Source: Cognatishimia sp. SS12
GTDB taxonomy: Bacteria > Pseudomonadota > Alphaproteobacteria > Rhodobacterales > Rhodobacteraceae
Length of the DNA stretch: 64,000 nucleotides
Reading direction: 5' to 3'
Assembly (NCBI RefSeq): GCF_028369055.1
Contig: NZ_JAQNCZ010000001.1
Coordinates: forward strand, 186,001 to 250,000
The notes below the pieces were generated by a model. That model did not search any database, was not told the DNA's origin, and saw nothing but the letters and a program-made list of their open reading frames with translations. Below, in pieces: positions 53,506 through 62,269 of this stretch (positions within the stretch are counted from its first letter, which is position 1; every line of letters starts with the position of its first letter). Made by a program: the position numbers and the translations under genes.

Positions 53506-53987
53506 CCTCTGAGACCAAAGCTGGCCTGTCCGGCAACCAGAAACGCAAGATGAAATCCGCAGCCCGTTTTTTTGCGGTGCAGGCGCTTTATCAGATGGAG
53601 CATTCTGATCAGACCTATGATCAGGTGCGTGTTCAGTTTTTGGACCACCGGTTTGGCGAAATCTTTGATGGCTATGAAATGCTGGAAGGGGATGTGCCCT
53701 TGTTCTCGTCGCTGCTGGAAGAGGCGGTGAACAATCAGGCGCTGATCGACCAGATGACGGACCGCGCGCTGGTGGCCAAATGGCCGCTGGGCCGCATCGA
53801 CAGTACGCTGCGCGCATTGTTCCGCGCCGCCGGGGCCGAGCTGACGCAGATGGACACGCCGCCCAAAGTGGTGATCGTCGAATTCGTGCAAATCGCGCAG
53901 GCGTTTTTCCCCGAGGGCAAAGAGGGCAGGTTCGTCAATGGCGTGCTGGACCATATGGCCCGCGAAGCCAAACCAGAAGCGTTTTGA
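53502..53987 (+). CDS. nusB: transcription antitermination factor NusB
   Basis: A 161-residue helical RNA-binding protein that, with NusE, binds boxA in rRNA leaders for antitermination. Family features are RFFAVQALYQMEHSD near the N-terminus (ALYQ typical), a central DQMTDRALVAKWPLGRIDST, and LFRAAGAELTQMDTPPKVV in the last third. The start overlaps the ribH stop, ending the rib operon, an order widely seen in alphaproteobacteria. A stem-loop follows immediately. Confidence 0.95.
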   Translation: MTSETKAGLSGNQKRKMKSAARFFAVQALYQMEHSDQTYDQVRVQFLDHRFGEIFDGYEMLEGDVPLFSSLLEEAVNNQALIDQMTDRALVAKWPLGRIDSTLRALFRAAGAELTQMDTPPKVVIVEFVQIAQAFFPEGKEGRFVNGVLDHMAREAKPEAF

Positions 53988-54057
53988 GTAGGCCGGGCTT
54001 TAGCCCGGCTTTTTATTTGGAATGCGTTTGGGGGTGCCGGGCTGAAGCCCGGCCTAC
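53988..54057. repeat. pair of inverted REP-like palindromes (family A); first copy also terminates nusB
   Basis: GTAGGCCGGGCTTTAGCCCGGC (53988-54009) and the reverse-oriented GCCGGGCTGAAGCCCGGCCTAC (54036-54057) are nearly identical in opposite orientation (one difference over 22 bases), and each is itself a hairpin. The first is followed by TTTTTATTT and likely acts as the nusB terminator. Confidence 0.75.
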
Positions 54058-54094
54058 GGGTCATGAAAAGCACCCGGCGCGGTCCAACGGACCG

Positions 54095-54219
54095 GGCCAC
54101 GCCCGACCCTCCCCATGGGAGGGCGTTTGTTAGGCTATTTTGTTTCGTGGCGGCGCGTGTTTTGCGATAGCGCGCGATAAGGCATAGGTAGCGTCGCCCT
54201 CCCAGGATCGGGCGTGACC
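54095..54219. repeat. pair of inverted palindromic elements (family B)
   Basis: The copy at 54095-54125 (GGCCACGCCCGACCCTCCCC ...) and the copy at 54195-54219 (read on the minus strand, GGTCACGCCCGATCCTGGG ...) share a CACGCCCGA core in opposite orientation and end with AGGGCG. They flank a 69-base unique segment between nusB and nadC. They look like short extragenic palindromes rather than an insertion element, since no coding region lies between. Confidence 0.6.
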
Positions 54220-54230
54220 CTATCTGAGCC

Positions 54231-55079
54231 TTAAAAATCCAACCCCAAATCCACAGTCCGGGCTGAGTGTGTCAGCGCGCCGGAGGAAATGTAATCCACC
54301 CCGGTGGCTGAGATCGACGCAATGCGATCCAGTTTGACGTTGCCGCTGGCCTCGGTTTTGATCTGCCCATCGACGATCTTCACCGCCTCGCGCAGCGTGT
54401 CATTGTCCATATTGTCCAGCAGCACCACAGAGGCCCCGCCCACGGTCAGAACCTCTTTGAGCTGATCCAGACGGTCGACTTCGATTTCCACGGCCATCAT
54501 GTGGCTGGCGTGCTGTTTGGTGGCCTCCAGCACTTGGCGCACGCCGCCCGCTGCGGCGATGTGGTTGTCTTTGATCAGGATCGCATCTGACAGCGAATAG
54601 CGGTGGTTGTGCCCGCCGCCATGCAGCACGGCAAGTTTCTCCATCAGCCGCATATTGGGCGTGGTTTTGCGCGTACAGGTCACACGCGCCTTGGTGCCTT
54701 TGGTTTCGGCCACAAAGCCCGCTGTTTTGGTGGCAATGCCTGTCAGGCGGCCGGCATAGTTCAGCGCCACACGCTCGCCCGAGAGGATCGAGGCGGCTTT
54801 GCCGCTGATTTCCATCAGCACATCACCCTTTTTGCAGGGCTGACCATCCGCAATATGCGTGGTGATCTCAAGCGTCGGATCCACCAGCCGAAAGGCTAGC
54901 GCCGCAACTTGCATGCCAGATACCACCGCATCTTCGCGCGCGTTCAGCTTGGCGACATAGCTGGTCTCAGCCGGGATCACCGCGCGGGTGGTCACATCGC
55001 CATAGCTGCCCAGATCTTCCAGCAGCGCAGCGCGCACCATCGGCTCTAGGATCAGGTCGGGAACGGTGGCAAAGCTCAT
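54231..55079 (-). CDS. nadC: nicotinate-nucleotide diphosphorylase (quinolinate phosphoribosyltransferase)
   Basis: A 282-residue enzyme that converts quinolinate and PRPP to nicotinate mononucleotide. Conserved segments: EDLGSYGDVTTRAV, VTCTRKTTPNMRLMEK, HNHRYSLSDAILIKDNH and VEIEVDRLDQLKE. The ATG overlaps the nadB stop (ATGA); nadC ends the nadA-nadB-nadC operon that makes NAD from aspartate. It converges with nusB across the 243-base palindrome-rich gap. Confidence 0.97.
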   Translation of the reverse strand: MSFATVPDLILEPMVRAALLEDLGSYGDVTTRAVIPAETSYVAKLNAREDAVVSGMQVAALAFRLVDPTLEITTHIADGQPCKKGDVLMEISGKAASILSGERVALNYAGRLTGIATKTAGFVAETKGTKARVTCTRKTTPNMRLMEKLAVLHGGGHNHRYSLSDAILIKDNHIAAAGGVRQVLEATKQHASHMMAVEIEVDRLDQLKEVLTVGGASVVLLDNMDNDTLREAVKIVDGQIKTEASGNVKLDRIASISATGVDYISSGALTHSARTVDLGLDF

Positions 55080-56644
55080 GCTGTGTCCTTCAGAATAGCG
55101 TCGCGCCGGGCCAGCGCCTCGGCATAGGTCATGCTGGAGCGCTTGCCGTCACCGGGCAAGCTGTCGGGGAAATCGGCGCGGGCATGGGCGCCGCGGCTTT
55201 CTTCGCGCAAGAGCGCACAGAGCGTGATCATCGTCGCCGTGGCGCACATGTTTTGAAAGCTGGGCGAGGGGTCGCGCGTTTCCAGATCTGCAATGATCTT
55301 AAGCGCTGTGATCAGGCGCTCAGCCGTGCGCACAACGCCCACGTTGTCCGTCATGCATTGGCGTAATGTGGTGATGTTTTCCGGCTGGGGTGGCGTACCG
55401 ATGCCGGAAAATTCCAGCGTGATTTCAGCGGTTTGTGCGGGGATGGTGGCGATATGGGTCGCGATGCCTTCGGCGCAGATGCGCGCATAGACCAGCGCCT
55501 CGAGCAGGCCGTTAGAGGCGAGGCGATTGGCCCCGTGCAGGCCTGTGCTGCTGGCTTCGCCGCAGACCCAAAGATTGCCGAGGCTGGCGCGCCCGTCGGT
55601 GCCCGTCTCAATGCCGCCCATATGGTAATGCGCAGCGGCAGCAACTGGAATTGGCTCGAGCGCCGGATCAATGCCGTTGCGGGCGCAATATTCGGCCACC
55701 GAGGGGAATTGGGTTTTGATGTCTTCGCCAAGCGCGGCGCGCGTGTCCAGCATGGGGCGATTGCCCGCTTGGCTTTGGGCATAGATCGCGCGGGCGACGA
55801 CATCGCGGGGGGCGAGTTCCGCGTCGGGGTGGATCGCCTTCATGAACCGTTGGCCCTGCGCATTGATCAAGACCGCGCCTTCACCGCGCAGCGCCTCTGT
55901 TGCAAGCGGGGCCGGGTCTTCGCCGACATCCATGGCTGTGGGGTGGAATTGTACAAATTCCGCATCGGCAATCACCGCGCCCGCCCGCGCCGCCATGCCA
56001 ATGACCTGACCGCGAATGCGCGGTGGGTTGGTGGTGACGGCATAAAGCCCGCCAGAGCCGCCGCCCGCCAGCAAATAGGCCGCGCCGCGCAGCATGATCG
56101 GGGCAGAGCGGCTGTCGTCACTTTCTTGGATGGCGATGCCACAGACAGCGCCATCCTGCGTGTCCAGCGCCACGGCCATCGTGCCCTCAAGCACTTGGAT
56201 GCTGGGGGTCTGGTGCACCTGTTCAATCAGGGCCGCCATAATCTCTGCGCCCGCCTGATCACCTTTGACGCGCACCACGCGGGCAAAACTATGCGCGGCC
56301 TCGCGGCTGAGCACGTAGCCGCCGGTTTCGGTGCGATCAAAAGGCGTGCCCATTTTTGTGAGCGCCAGAATATGCTGGCGCGCCTCTTGCGTGACCATCT
56401 GCGCCACATCGGCATTCACCGTGCCTGCGCCTGCGTTCAGCGTGTCATGGGCGTGGTTTTCCGGGCTGTCCTCGGCATCCATGGCCGCTGCCACGCCGCC
56501 TTGCGCCCAGGCCGAGCTTGCCCCTTGGCCCAGCGTTTCCGGCGAGATCATCACCACCGGATGCGGCGCGAGGCTCAGCGCCGCATAAAGCGCGCCCATG
56601 CCCGCGCCCACAATGACAATGCGATCGGTGGTGATCTCTTGCAC
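55076..56644 (-). CDS. nadB: L-aspartate oxidase
   Basis: A 522-residue FAD flavoprotein oxidising L-aspartate to iminoaspartate for quinolinate synthesis. The FAD-binding loop is IVIVGAGMGALYAAL; succinate dehydrogenase-like active-site segments follow (SSAWAQGGVAAAM, NAGAGTVN, HYHMGGIETG with the substrate His, and GASSTGLHGANRLASNGLLE-like GEASSTGLHGANRL). A GTG at 56644 is chosen as start because it gives the usual N-terminus (QEITTDRIVIVG) and lies two bases after the nadA stop; a TTG at 56677 would overlap nadA by 29 bases. Confidence 0.95.
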   Translation of the reverse strand: MQEITTDRIVIVGAGMGALYAALSLAPHPVVMISPETLGQGASSAWAQGGVAAAMDAEDSPENHAHDTLNAGAGTVNADVAQMVTQEARQHILALTKMGTPFDRTETGGYVLSREAAHSFARVVRVKGDQAGAEIMAALIEQVHQTPSIQVLEGTMAVALDTQDGAVCGIAIQESDDSRSAPIMLRGAAYLLAGGGSGGLYAVTTNPPRIRGQVIGMAARAGAVIADAEFVQFHPTAMDVGEDPAPLATEALRGEGAVLINAQGQRFMKAIHPDAELAPRDVVARAIYAQSQAGNRPMLDTRAALGEDIKTQFPSVAEYCARNGIDPALEPIPVAAAAHYHMGGIETGTDGRASLGNLWVCGEASSTGLHGANRLASNGLLEALVYARICAEGIATHIATIPAQTAEITLEFSGIGTPPQPENITTLRQCMTDNVGVVRTAERLITALKIIADLETRDPSPSFQNMCATATMITLCALLREESRGAHARADFPDSLPGDGKRSSMTYAEALARRDAILKDTA

Positions 56645-56648
56645 GTGT

Positions 56649-57698
56649 TTAGAGGCCCAGTTTTTTGGACAGATCAATCATCGCCTGCACAGATTGACGG
56701 GCTTTCGTAGCCATATCTGGATCGACTTCGACCTGATTTTCCATGGTGTGCAGCACATAAAGGATTTTCTCGAGTGAGATTTTCTTCATGTAGGGGCACA
56801 TGTTGCAGGGCTTGGCGAATTCAACTTCGGGCAGCTCATCGGCGATGTTTGAGGCCATGGAGCATTCGGTGACCAGCATCGCCTTGGCGGGCTTGTTGTC
56901 ATGCACCCATTTGATGATGCCAGAGGTGGAGCCGGTGAAGTCAGATTCTGCAACCACATCCGGTGTGCATTCCGGGTGGGCGATGATCTTGACCTCTGGG
57001 TCCAGCTCGCGATAGGCGCGCAGATCGTCAGCTGTGTAGAGTTCATGCACGATGCAAGAGCCGGGCCAGAAGACCACTTTTTTCTTGGAGAGATTGGCCA
57101 CGTTTTGCGCCAGGAACTGATCTGGCGTCATGATCACGGTGTCAGACTCCATCGCATCCACGATCTGCACAGCATTGGAGCTGGTGCAGCAGATGTCAGA
57201 GGCGGCTTTGACCTCGGCGGTGGTGTTCACATAGCTGACCACGGGCGCGCCGGGGTATTTGGCGCGCATCTCTTCCACGCCTTCGGCGGTGATGCTTTCG
57301 GCCAGCGAGCAGCCCGCGCCCATATCGGGCATCAGAACGGTTTTCTCAGGGCTTAGGATTTTGCTGGTTTCAGCCATGAAATGCACGCCAGCCTGCACGA
57401 TCACATCAGCATCAACATCGGTGGCTTTCATCGCCAATTGCAAAGAGTCACCGACAAAATCACTGACGCCATGGAAGATTTCCGGCGTCATGTAGTTGTG
57501 GCCGAGGATCACGGCATTGCGGGTTTTCTTCAGCTCGTTGATGGCCTTGACATAAGGCGCGTAAATCGCCCAATCCGCCGGAGAGATCACGCGATCCATC
57601 TTGGCGTAGATGTCTTGCATCGAGGCCGCGAGGTCAGGATTTGGCGCAAGGTCATAATGCTCTGCGAGCGTCGAGCGGACATTGGTAAGATCGAGCAA
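56649..57698 (-). CDS. nadA: quinolinate synthase A
   Basis: A 349-residue 4Fe-4S enzyme condensing iminoaspartate with dihydroxyacetone phosphate. Three cluster cysteines are visible in DMGAGCSLAES, ICCTSSNAVQ and KPCNMCPYMKK; LGHNYMTPEI is the first substrate loop. The start codon is TTG at 57698, supported by AGGGAAC nine bases upstream; no in-frame ATG or GTG is closer. It heads nadA-nadB-nadC, and the promoter region carries the palindrome at 57744. Confidence 0.95.
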   Translation of the reverse strand: MLDLTNVRSTLAEHYDLAPNPDLAASMQDIYAKMDRVISPADWAIYAPYVKAINELKKTRNAVILGHNYMTPEIFHGVSDFVGDSLQLAMKATDVDADVIVQAGVHFMAETSKILSPEKTVLMPDMGAGCSLAESITAEGVEEMRAKYPGAPVVSYVNTTAEVKAASDICCTSSNAVQIVDAMESDTVIMTPDQFLAQNVANLSKKKVVFWPGSCIVHELYTADDLRAYRELDPEVKIIAHPECTPDVVAESDFTGSTSGIIKWVHDNKPAKAMLVTECSMASNIADELPEVEFAKPCNMCPYMKKISLEKILYVLHTMENQVEVDPDMATKARQSVQAMIDLSKKLGL

Positions 57699-57743
57699 CG
57701 GTCTGTTCCCTAAAGACTGCGATACCGCGCGTTTACACGGCTG

Positions 57744-57764
57744 TTACACTATAGGCTAGTGTTA
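57744..57764. promoter_or_regulatory. palindromic candidate operator of nadABC
   Basis: TTACACTA-TAGGC-TAGTGTTA, a 21-base dyad with seven of eight arm pairs matching, 46 bases upstream of the nadA start. A further TTACAC at 57733-57738 lies 11 bases before the left arm. Candidate regulators known in this order are NadQ and NrtR, but neither gene is in the window. Confidence 0.5.
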
Positions 57765-57846
57765 TAAGGGAAAAAGCCAGAAGGGCGACGGGATTTTCAT
57801 GCTTTTTGACCGCGTGTTAGCGTTAAATTTTGTTCTTATTGGTGCG

Positions 57847-58881
57847 CTAATGGCTCGGCTGTAGCCACTTTAGGACCAGCGGCGCGCAGGTGACGATCAA
57901 AGCGATGCGCAAAATGTGGTGCAGCACCACATATGTCAGGTCCGCCCCGGCGATAATGGCCAGTACGACCATTTCGCTTTGCCCGCCGGGCAGGAACGCC
58001 AGATAGGCATCCATGTCGGACGCCGCAAGATGGCTTTGCACGATCAGGAGAATGAATATCCCGGACAGCAGCGCCAGAAGCATGGCATTCACGATGCCAG
58101 CGAAAACGATGGTGCGCATTTCGCGCAGCGTCAGCCCGACATAGCGGCTGCCGACTGCGATACCGATGAATAACTGGCTGGCCCAGATCATCTCAGCCGG
58201 GGGGCGCTGGGTGATGATGCCGCTGACCGACAAAAGCGTGGTCAGCACCATTGGGCCAAGAATGGAGGCCCCCATGATATTGAGCCGCAGCGCGATGCGC
58301 CAGCCGATCAGCCCGGCGCTGATCAGCAAGGCGATTTGCAGCGGCGGCAGATCGGCCGCAGGTCGCCCGGGCGGGGCCACCAGATCGACGGCCCAGATGG
58401 CGTTGAGGATCAAAGGGGCAATGCTGACAATGCACAGCACGCGCGTTGCATGGATCAACGACAGCACCCGCAGATTTGCCCCCGCTTCCTCGCCGAAGAT
58501 CAGCAGATCCTGCAAACCGCCGGGCATGGCCGCGTAGTAGCTGGTGGTGGGATCAAAGCCGAACACCCGCCGCATGAGCGGATAAGAGGTGGCAGCGACA
58601 GTCAGCAGAAACAGCGGCAGCAGCGCCAGCGAGGCCGCCATTTGTGGCAAGGCTGACAGGACTTCGGGGGTGATCGAGGCCCCGATGGCCACCCCCAATA
58701 TCGTGCGAAACGCCATGCCGATTTGGCCCATGCCTTCGAGCGACTGACCGGCAAGAGCAAGGGCCAGGCATATGGTCATCGGCCCTAGAAGAAAGGGCAG
58801 CGGAAGGCCCAAAAGCCAAAAAACCGCGGCTCCGAAGGCGGCGGCCAAAGCGGTTTTGATCTGGGTGAAAGACGGGCGCAT
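57847..58881 (-). CDS. AbrB-type membrane protein (PF05145), not a DNA-binding regulator
   Basis: A 344-residue protein with about ten transmembrane helices in two homologous halves, each with a duplicated motif (AAMPGGLQDLLIFGEEAGAN and LAFLPGGQSEMVVLAIIAGA). Annotation as an 'AbrB regulator' or 'ammonia monooxygenase' is historical; it lacks any DNA-binding fold and behaves like a membrane transporter or channel. It sits just downstream of tctA on the same strand (63-base gap), a common pairing in Rhodobacterales, so an accessory transport role is inferred. Starts at the ATG at 58881. Confidence 0.85.
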   Translation of the reverse strand: MRPSFTQIKTALAAAFGAAVFWLLGLPLPFLLGPMTICLALALAGQSLEGMGQIGMAFRTILGVAIGASITPEVLSALPQMAASLALLPLFLLTVAATSYPLMRRVFGFDPTTSYYAAMPGGLQDLLIFGEEAGANLRVLSLIHATRVLCIVSIAPLILNAIWAVDLVAPPGRPAADLPPLQIALLISAGLIGWRIALRLNIMGASILGPMVLTTLLSVSGIITQRPPAEMIWASQLFIGIAVGSRYVGLTLREMRTIVFAGIVNAMLLALLSGIFILLIVQSHLAASDMDAYLAFLPGGQSEMVVLAIIAGADLTYVVLHHILRIALIVTCAPLVLKWLQPSH

Positions 58882-58944
58882 AAATGGCCTTGGCTAGGGG
58901 GTGCGCCGCGCGAACGAAGCCGCGCGGCGGGGTTTTGTCTCGGC

Positions 58945-60468
58945 TCAGTCGCCGTCGGCCACGCCTTCCGCGCGCAGGCGTGCGCGGCGTTGGCGATAGC
59001 TTGGCAGCACCACCAGCACCACCGCGAGACCCAGCAGGCCCAGTGTCATCGGGCGCTCCCAGATAAAGGCCATGCCGTCATAAAGCTGCATCGCGCGGGA
59101 AAAGTTGTTTTCCAGCAGCGGCCCAAGGATAAAGCCGATCAGCAGCGGCGCGAGGGGATAATCCGCAAAGCGGAAGGCGGTGGCCACCACGCCAAAGCCG
59201 ACCAGGATCAACAGCTCTGTCGCGTTGTTCTGCCCGATGTAGGCGCCCATCAAAGTAAAGAACAAGATGAAGGGGATCAGGTAGTTCCGCGGCACCGCCA
59301 GCACCTTGGCGATATATGGGATCAGCGGCAGATTGAGGATCAGCAGCACAAGGTTGCCAAGGTACATTGAAATGATGACGGCCCAGAAAATCTGTGGCTC
59401 ATCCACCATCAGGCGCGGACCCGGGCTGACGTTGAGCGCAATCAGCGCCCCCAGCAGAATGGCAGTGGTGCCGGAACCGGGAATGCCCAGTGTCAGCAGC
59501 GGCACAAACGATCCGGTACAGGCGGCATTATTGGCCGATTCCGGTGCAGCGATGCCTTTGATCGATCCTTTGCCAAATTCGTCCTGCTCTTCCTTGCTGG
59601 CGATATTGCGTTCCACCGCATAGCCGAGGAAAGAGGCGATGGTGGCCCCAGCCCCCGGCAGAACGCCAATGAAAAAGCCTTGCAGCGACTGGCGGCCAAT
59701 GACGGGTGCAATGCGGCGGCCCTCTGCGCGGGTGATCCGCAGGTCCTTGATTTCGTTGCTGCTTCCGCCGCCTTCGGTTTTGGACCGTTTCGGATCCAGC
59801 ACCAGATAAATGGCTTCGGGCAGGGCGAACATGGCCATGGCCAGGGTGATGAACCCAAAGCCCGACTGCAGATCCATGATCCCCATGGTGAAGCGGGGCA
59901 TGTTGAACAGAACGCCTTCGCCCACAGTCGCCATCATGAGGCCAAGGAACGTCATCAACAGCGCTTTGGAGACCTGCCCAGTGCCGGCAAAGGCGGCGAT
60001 GGCCGACAGGCCCACCACCATAAGGGCGAAGTATTCAGAGCTGTGGAACAGCAGTGCGACAGAGGCCAATGCGGGTGCAAAGATCGCCAGCAAGATCGCG
60101 CCAATCGTGCCACCAGCAAAGGATGACACAGCGGCCACGGTCAGCGCCTTGCCCGCCTGACCCTTGCGCGCCAAGGGATAGCCGTCAAACGAGGTGGCAA
60201 CCGTCGATGCCACCCCCGGGGCATTGATCAGGATAGACGAGGTCGAGCCGCCAAAAACGGCGCCATAATAGACACCCGCCAACAAGATTAGCGCGGTGGC
60301 TGGATCGCCAATGGTGATGGCAATCGGGATCATGATCGCAATGATCGACATTGGGCCAAGCCCCGGCAACATGCCGATGAATGTGCCGATCAGGCAACCG
60401 CCGATCACCATGAGAATATTGGTAAAGGTAAAGGCCGTGGACAGGCCCATCAAAAGTCCTTCGAGCAT
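58945..60468 (-). CDS. tctA: tripartite tricarboxylate transporter, large permease TctA
   Basis: A 507-residue inner-membrane permease of about 11-12 helices, the large subunit of the TTT family that imports citrate-like carboxylates with an ion gradient. The hallmark glycine motif is GMLPGLGPMS near residue 33, and YYGAVFGGSTSSILINAPG carries the second conserved loop; an equivalent pair recurs in the second half (GVLPGAGATIASFLGY and LGIPGSGTTAILLG). It starts one base after the tctB stop, so it is coupled to it. Confidence 0.97.
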   Translation of the reverse strand: MLEGLLMGLSTAFTFTNILMVIGGCLIGTFIGMLPGLGPMSIIAIMIPIAITIGDPATALILLAGVYYGAVFGGSTSSILINAPGVASTVATSFDGYPLARKGQAGKALTVAAVSSFAGGTIGAILLAIFAPALASVALLFHSSEYFALMVVGLSAIAAFAGTGQVSKALLMTFLGLMMATVGEGVLFNMPRFTMGIMDLQSGFGFITLAMAMFALPEAIYLVLDPKRSKTEGGGSSNEIKDLRITRAEGRRIAPVIGRQSLQGFFIGVLPGAGATIASFLGYAVERNIASKEEQDEFGKGSIKGIAAPESANNAACTGSFVPLLTLGIPGSGTTAILLGALIALNVSPGPRLMVDEPQIFWAVIISMYLGNLVLLILNLPLIPYIAKVLAVPRNYLIPFILFFTLMGAYIGQNNATELLILVGFGVVATAFRFADYPLAPLLIGFILGPLLENNFSRAMQLYDGMAFIWERPMTLGLLGLAVVLVVLPSYRQRRARLRAEGVADGD

Positions 60469-60469
60469 G

Positions 60470-60961
60470 TCAGCCTCCGTTCATGAAAAAGGGAAGGGGG
60501 CTTAGGAAGATGCCCAAAACGGAATCCACCAGCCACCAGACCGACCCGGCGGCCAGGGCCGCAACCAGCACCATTAGCCCATAGCGGCGTTCGCCCAGCA
60601 GATAGCTGCCAATGGTCAGAAACAGGAAGGTTGAAGCCAGGAACCCCAGTGGACGCAGCAGCAGGGCATATGCCACCATCAGACACAGCAGCATCACCGC
60701 CTGCGCCACGTTGTAATCGCCCAGTCGCGTCAAATCGATGTCGGGGGATTTCTCCGCGCCGATTGGCTTTTCAAGCTTCAGCAAGATCGACAGGCTCATC
60801 AGGATGCCGCCAATGCAAAGCACCTTTGGAAAACTTGAGGGCCAGATCGGGCTGCGCTTCATGATCGGTGGCAGAAGGCCATCCATGGTGAAAAAGGCTG
60901 CGTACCCATAGGCAAGGCACAGCAGTAGAATAAAAAAGGCGATCCAGCGGTCGAGCGCCAT
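60470..60961 (-). CDS. tctB: tripartite tricarboxylate transporter, small membrane subunit TctB
   Basis: A 163-residue membrane protein of about four helices, the small subunit that pairs with TctA. The TctB-type helix FASTFLFLTIGSYLLGERR and a conserved C-terminal LVDSVLGIFLSP are visible. GGAGGGCAGG lies before the ATG at 60961. The tctC gene lies upstream with a hairpin between. One base separates its stop from tctA. Confidence 0.9.
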   Translation of the reverse strand: MALDRWIAFFILLLCLAYGYAAFFTMDGLLPPIMKRSPIWPSSFPKVLCIGGILMSLSILLKLEKPIGAEKSPDIDLTRLGDYNVAQAVMLLCLMVAYALLLRPLGFLASTFLFLTIGSYLLGERRYGLMVLVAALAAGSVWWLVDSVLGIFLSPLPFFMNGG

Positions 60962-60985
60962 AACCTGCCCTCCTGTTTAGAGAAA

Positions 60986-61011
60986 ATGCGCCCGGGCATA
61001 GCCGGGCGCAT
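60986..61011 (-). terminator. intercistronic hairpin between tctC and tctB
   Basis: ATGCGCCCGG and CCGGGCGCAT form a perfect ten-base-pair stem with a six-base loop; on the minus strand it is followed by TTTTCT. Located between tctC and tctB, it probably stops part of the transcripts, or protects the tctC message, so that the binding protein is made in excess. Confidence 0.7.
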
Positions 61012-61029
61012 GACAATGATTTCAGGGGT

Positions 61030-62016
61030 TTAGAGGAAGCCCAGCTTCTTCATCAGATCGCCAATGACCTTTTCCTGATCTTCCAGGAATGTGCGGAAAT
61101 CGCCGCCTTCGTTGTGGATGTTGACCCAACCGTTGCGGGCGCGCACGGCTTCCCACTCTTCGGTGTCATACATTTTGGCGATGGCATTCTGATAAGCCGC
61201 CAGTTTTTCTTCGGGCAGGTCAGGTGCCGCGAAGAACCCGCGCCAGTTCACAAATGTGGTGTCATTGCCCTGCTCAACCATGGTTGGCGCGTCTGGATAT
61301 GCATCCACGCGCTCTGGCGCGGTGACGCCGATGATGCGCACTTCGCCCGCTTTGGCCAGTTCAACCGCTTCGGAGAAGCCGGTGGACACCGCCTGCACTT
61401 CGCCGGACAGAAGGCCTGCCATCGTCGCGCCGCCGCCATCATAAGGCACGTATTTCATTTCCACCGGGTCTGCGCCCGCTTCTTCCATCACCATGGCCGC
61501 AACCAGATGGTCCATGCCGCCTGGAACAGAGCCGCCACCCACAGCCGTGCCATTTGGATCGGCGTTGAATTTTTCAACCAGGCCGTTCAGGTCCTGAATG
61601 TCGCTGTCAGCAGCAACAACCAGCGCGGCATAATCGCCGATAGTCCCGGCCACCAGTGTCAGGTCACGGAAGCTTTGCGGGAATACGCCAGTCAGCGAAC
61701 GGATCACGATGGGGGTGGAGTTCACCATCAGCGTGCCTTCTTGGCTGGCTGCGTTTTCGATCAGATAGCCAATGGCTTTACCGCCGCCGCCACCGGACAT
61801 GTTTTCATAAGAGGCAGAGCCGACGAGGCCGGATTTTGTCAGTGCTTCACCCGTGCCGCGCGCCGTGCCGTCCCAGCCGCCGCCTGCGCCGCCCGGAATC
61901 AGAAAGTGGATGCTGTCCACCACCTGATGGCCGCCTGCCAAAACAGGTGCGCCCAGGCTCATCGTGGCAACCGTTGCCGCCATCATTACGCGGCGGGTGA
62001 ATGTGAATTTTGTCAT
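61030..62016 (-). CDS. tctC: tripartite tricarboxylate transporter substrate-binding protein TctC
   Basis: A 328-residue periplasmic solute-binding protein of the TctC/Bug family. The leader holds a Tat-like FTRRVMM followed by a hydrophobic stretch with cleavage near LAGG; the mature family features are IHFLIPGGAGGGWDGTARG at the N-terminus, KAIGYLIE, GGSVPGGMDHLVAAMV and YVPYDGGGATMAGLLSGEVQ. GGGAGGACACC directly before the ATG at 62016 decides the start. It is the first gene of tctCBA and faces the divergent two-component genes. Substrate is not defined. Confidence 0.95.
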   Translation of the reverse strand: MTKFTFTRRVMMAATVATMSLGAPVLAGGHQVVDSIHFLIPGGAGGGWDGTARGTGEALTKSGLVGSASYENMSGGGGGKAIGYLIENAASQEGTLMVNSTPIVIRSLTGVFPQSFRDLTLVAGTIGDYAALVVAADSDIQDLNGLVEKFNADPNGTAVGGGSVPGGMDHLVAAMVMEEAGADPVEMKYVPYDGGGATMAGLLSGEVQAVSTGFSEAVELAKAGEVRIIGVTAPERVDAYPDAPTMVEQGNDTTFVNWRGFFAAPDLPEEKLAAYQNAIAKMYDTEEWEAVRARNGWVNIHNEGGDFRTFLEDQEKVIGDLMKKLGFL

Positions 62017-62269
62017 GGTGTCCTCCCTAAGACATATTTCCAAGTGGCCTGGGCGGGCCCTGCATGTCGTAGGGGTGCACGCACCGTCCCCATCGTCACA
62101 CCCGCATGCGCATGGCCATCGCAATGGCCCGCGCCCATCGGCGTGTGGCGTGGAAATCCGGTTATGTCCTCCCCATTTGACAAGCCGCCCAAGAGCCGCT
62201 CATGACTGAAGGGAACACGCGAAGCTGACACAAACCTGTCACGCGCCGCGGATCAGGGGAGGAAATGGC

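Noticed and set aside
51868..53817. 649-codon minus-strand frame across ribB-ribH-nusB
   Set aside because: Crosses three genuine coupled genes and has no homologous motif.
54058..54230. Insertion sequence or integron site between nusB and nadC
   Set aside because: Elements are short palindromes with no transposase or integrase and no target-site duplication visible.
57847..58881. AbrB as transcriptional regulator
   Set aside because: Ten membrane helices in two repeats and no DNA-binding domain; the name is historical.
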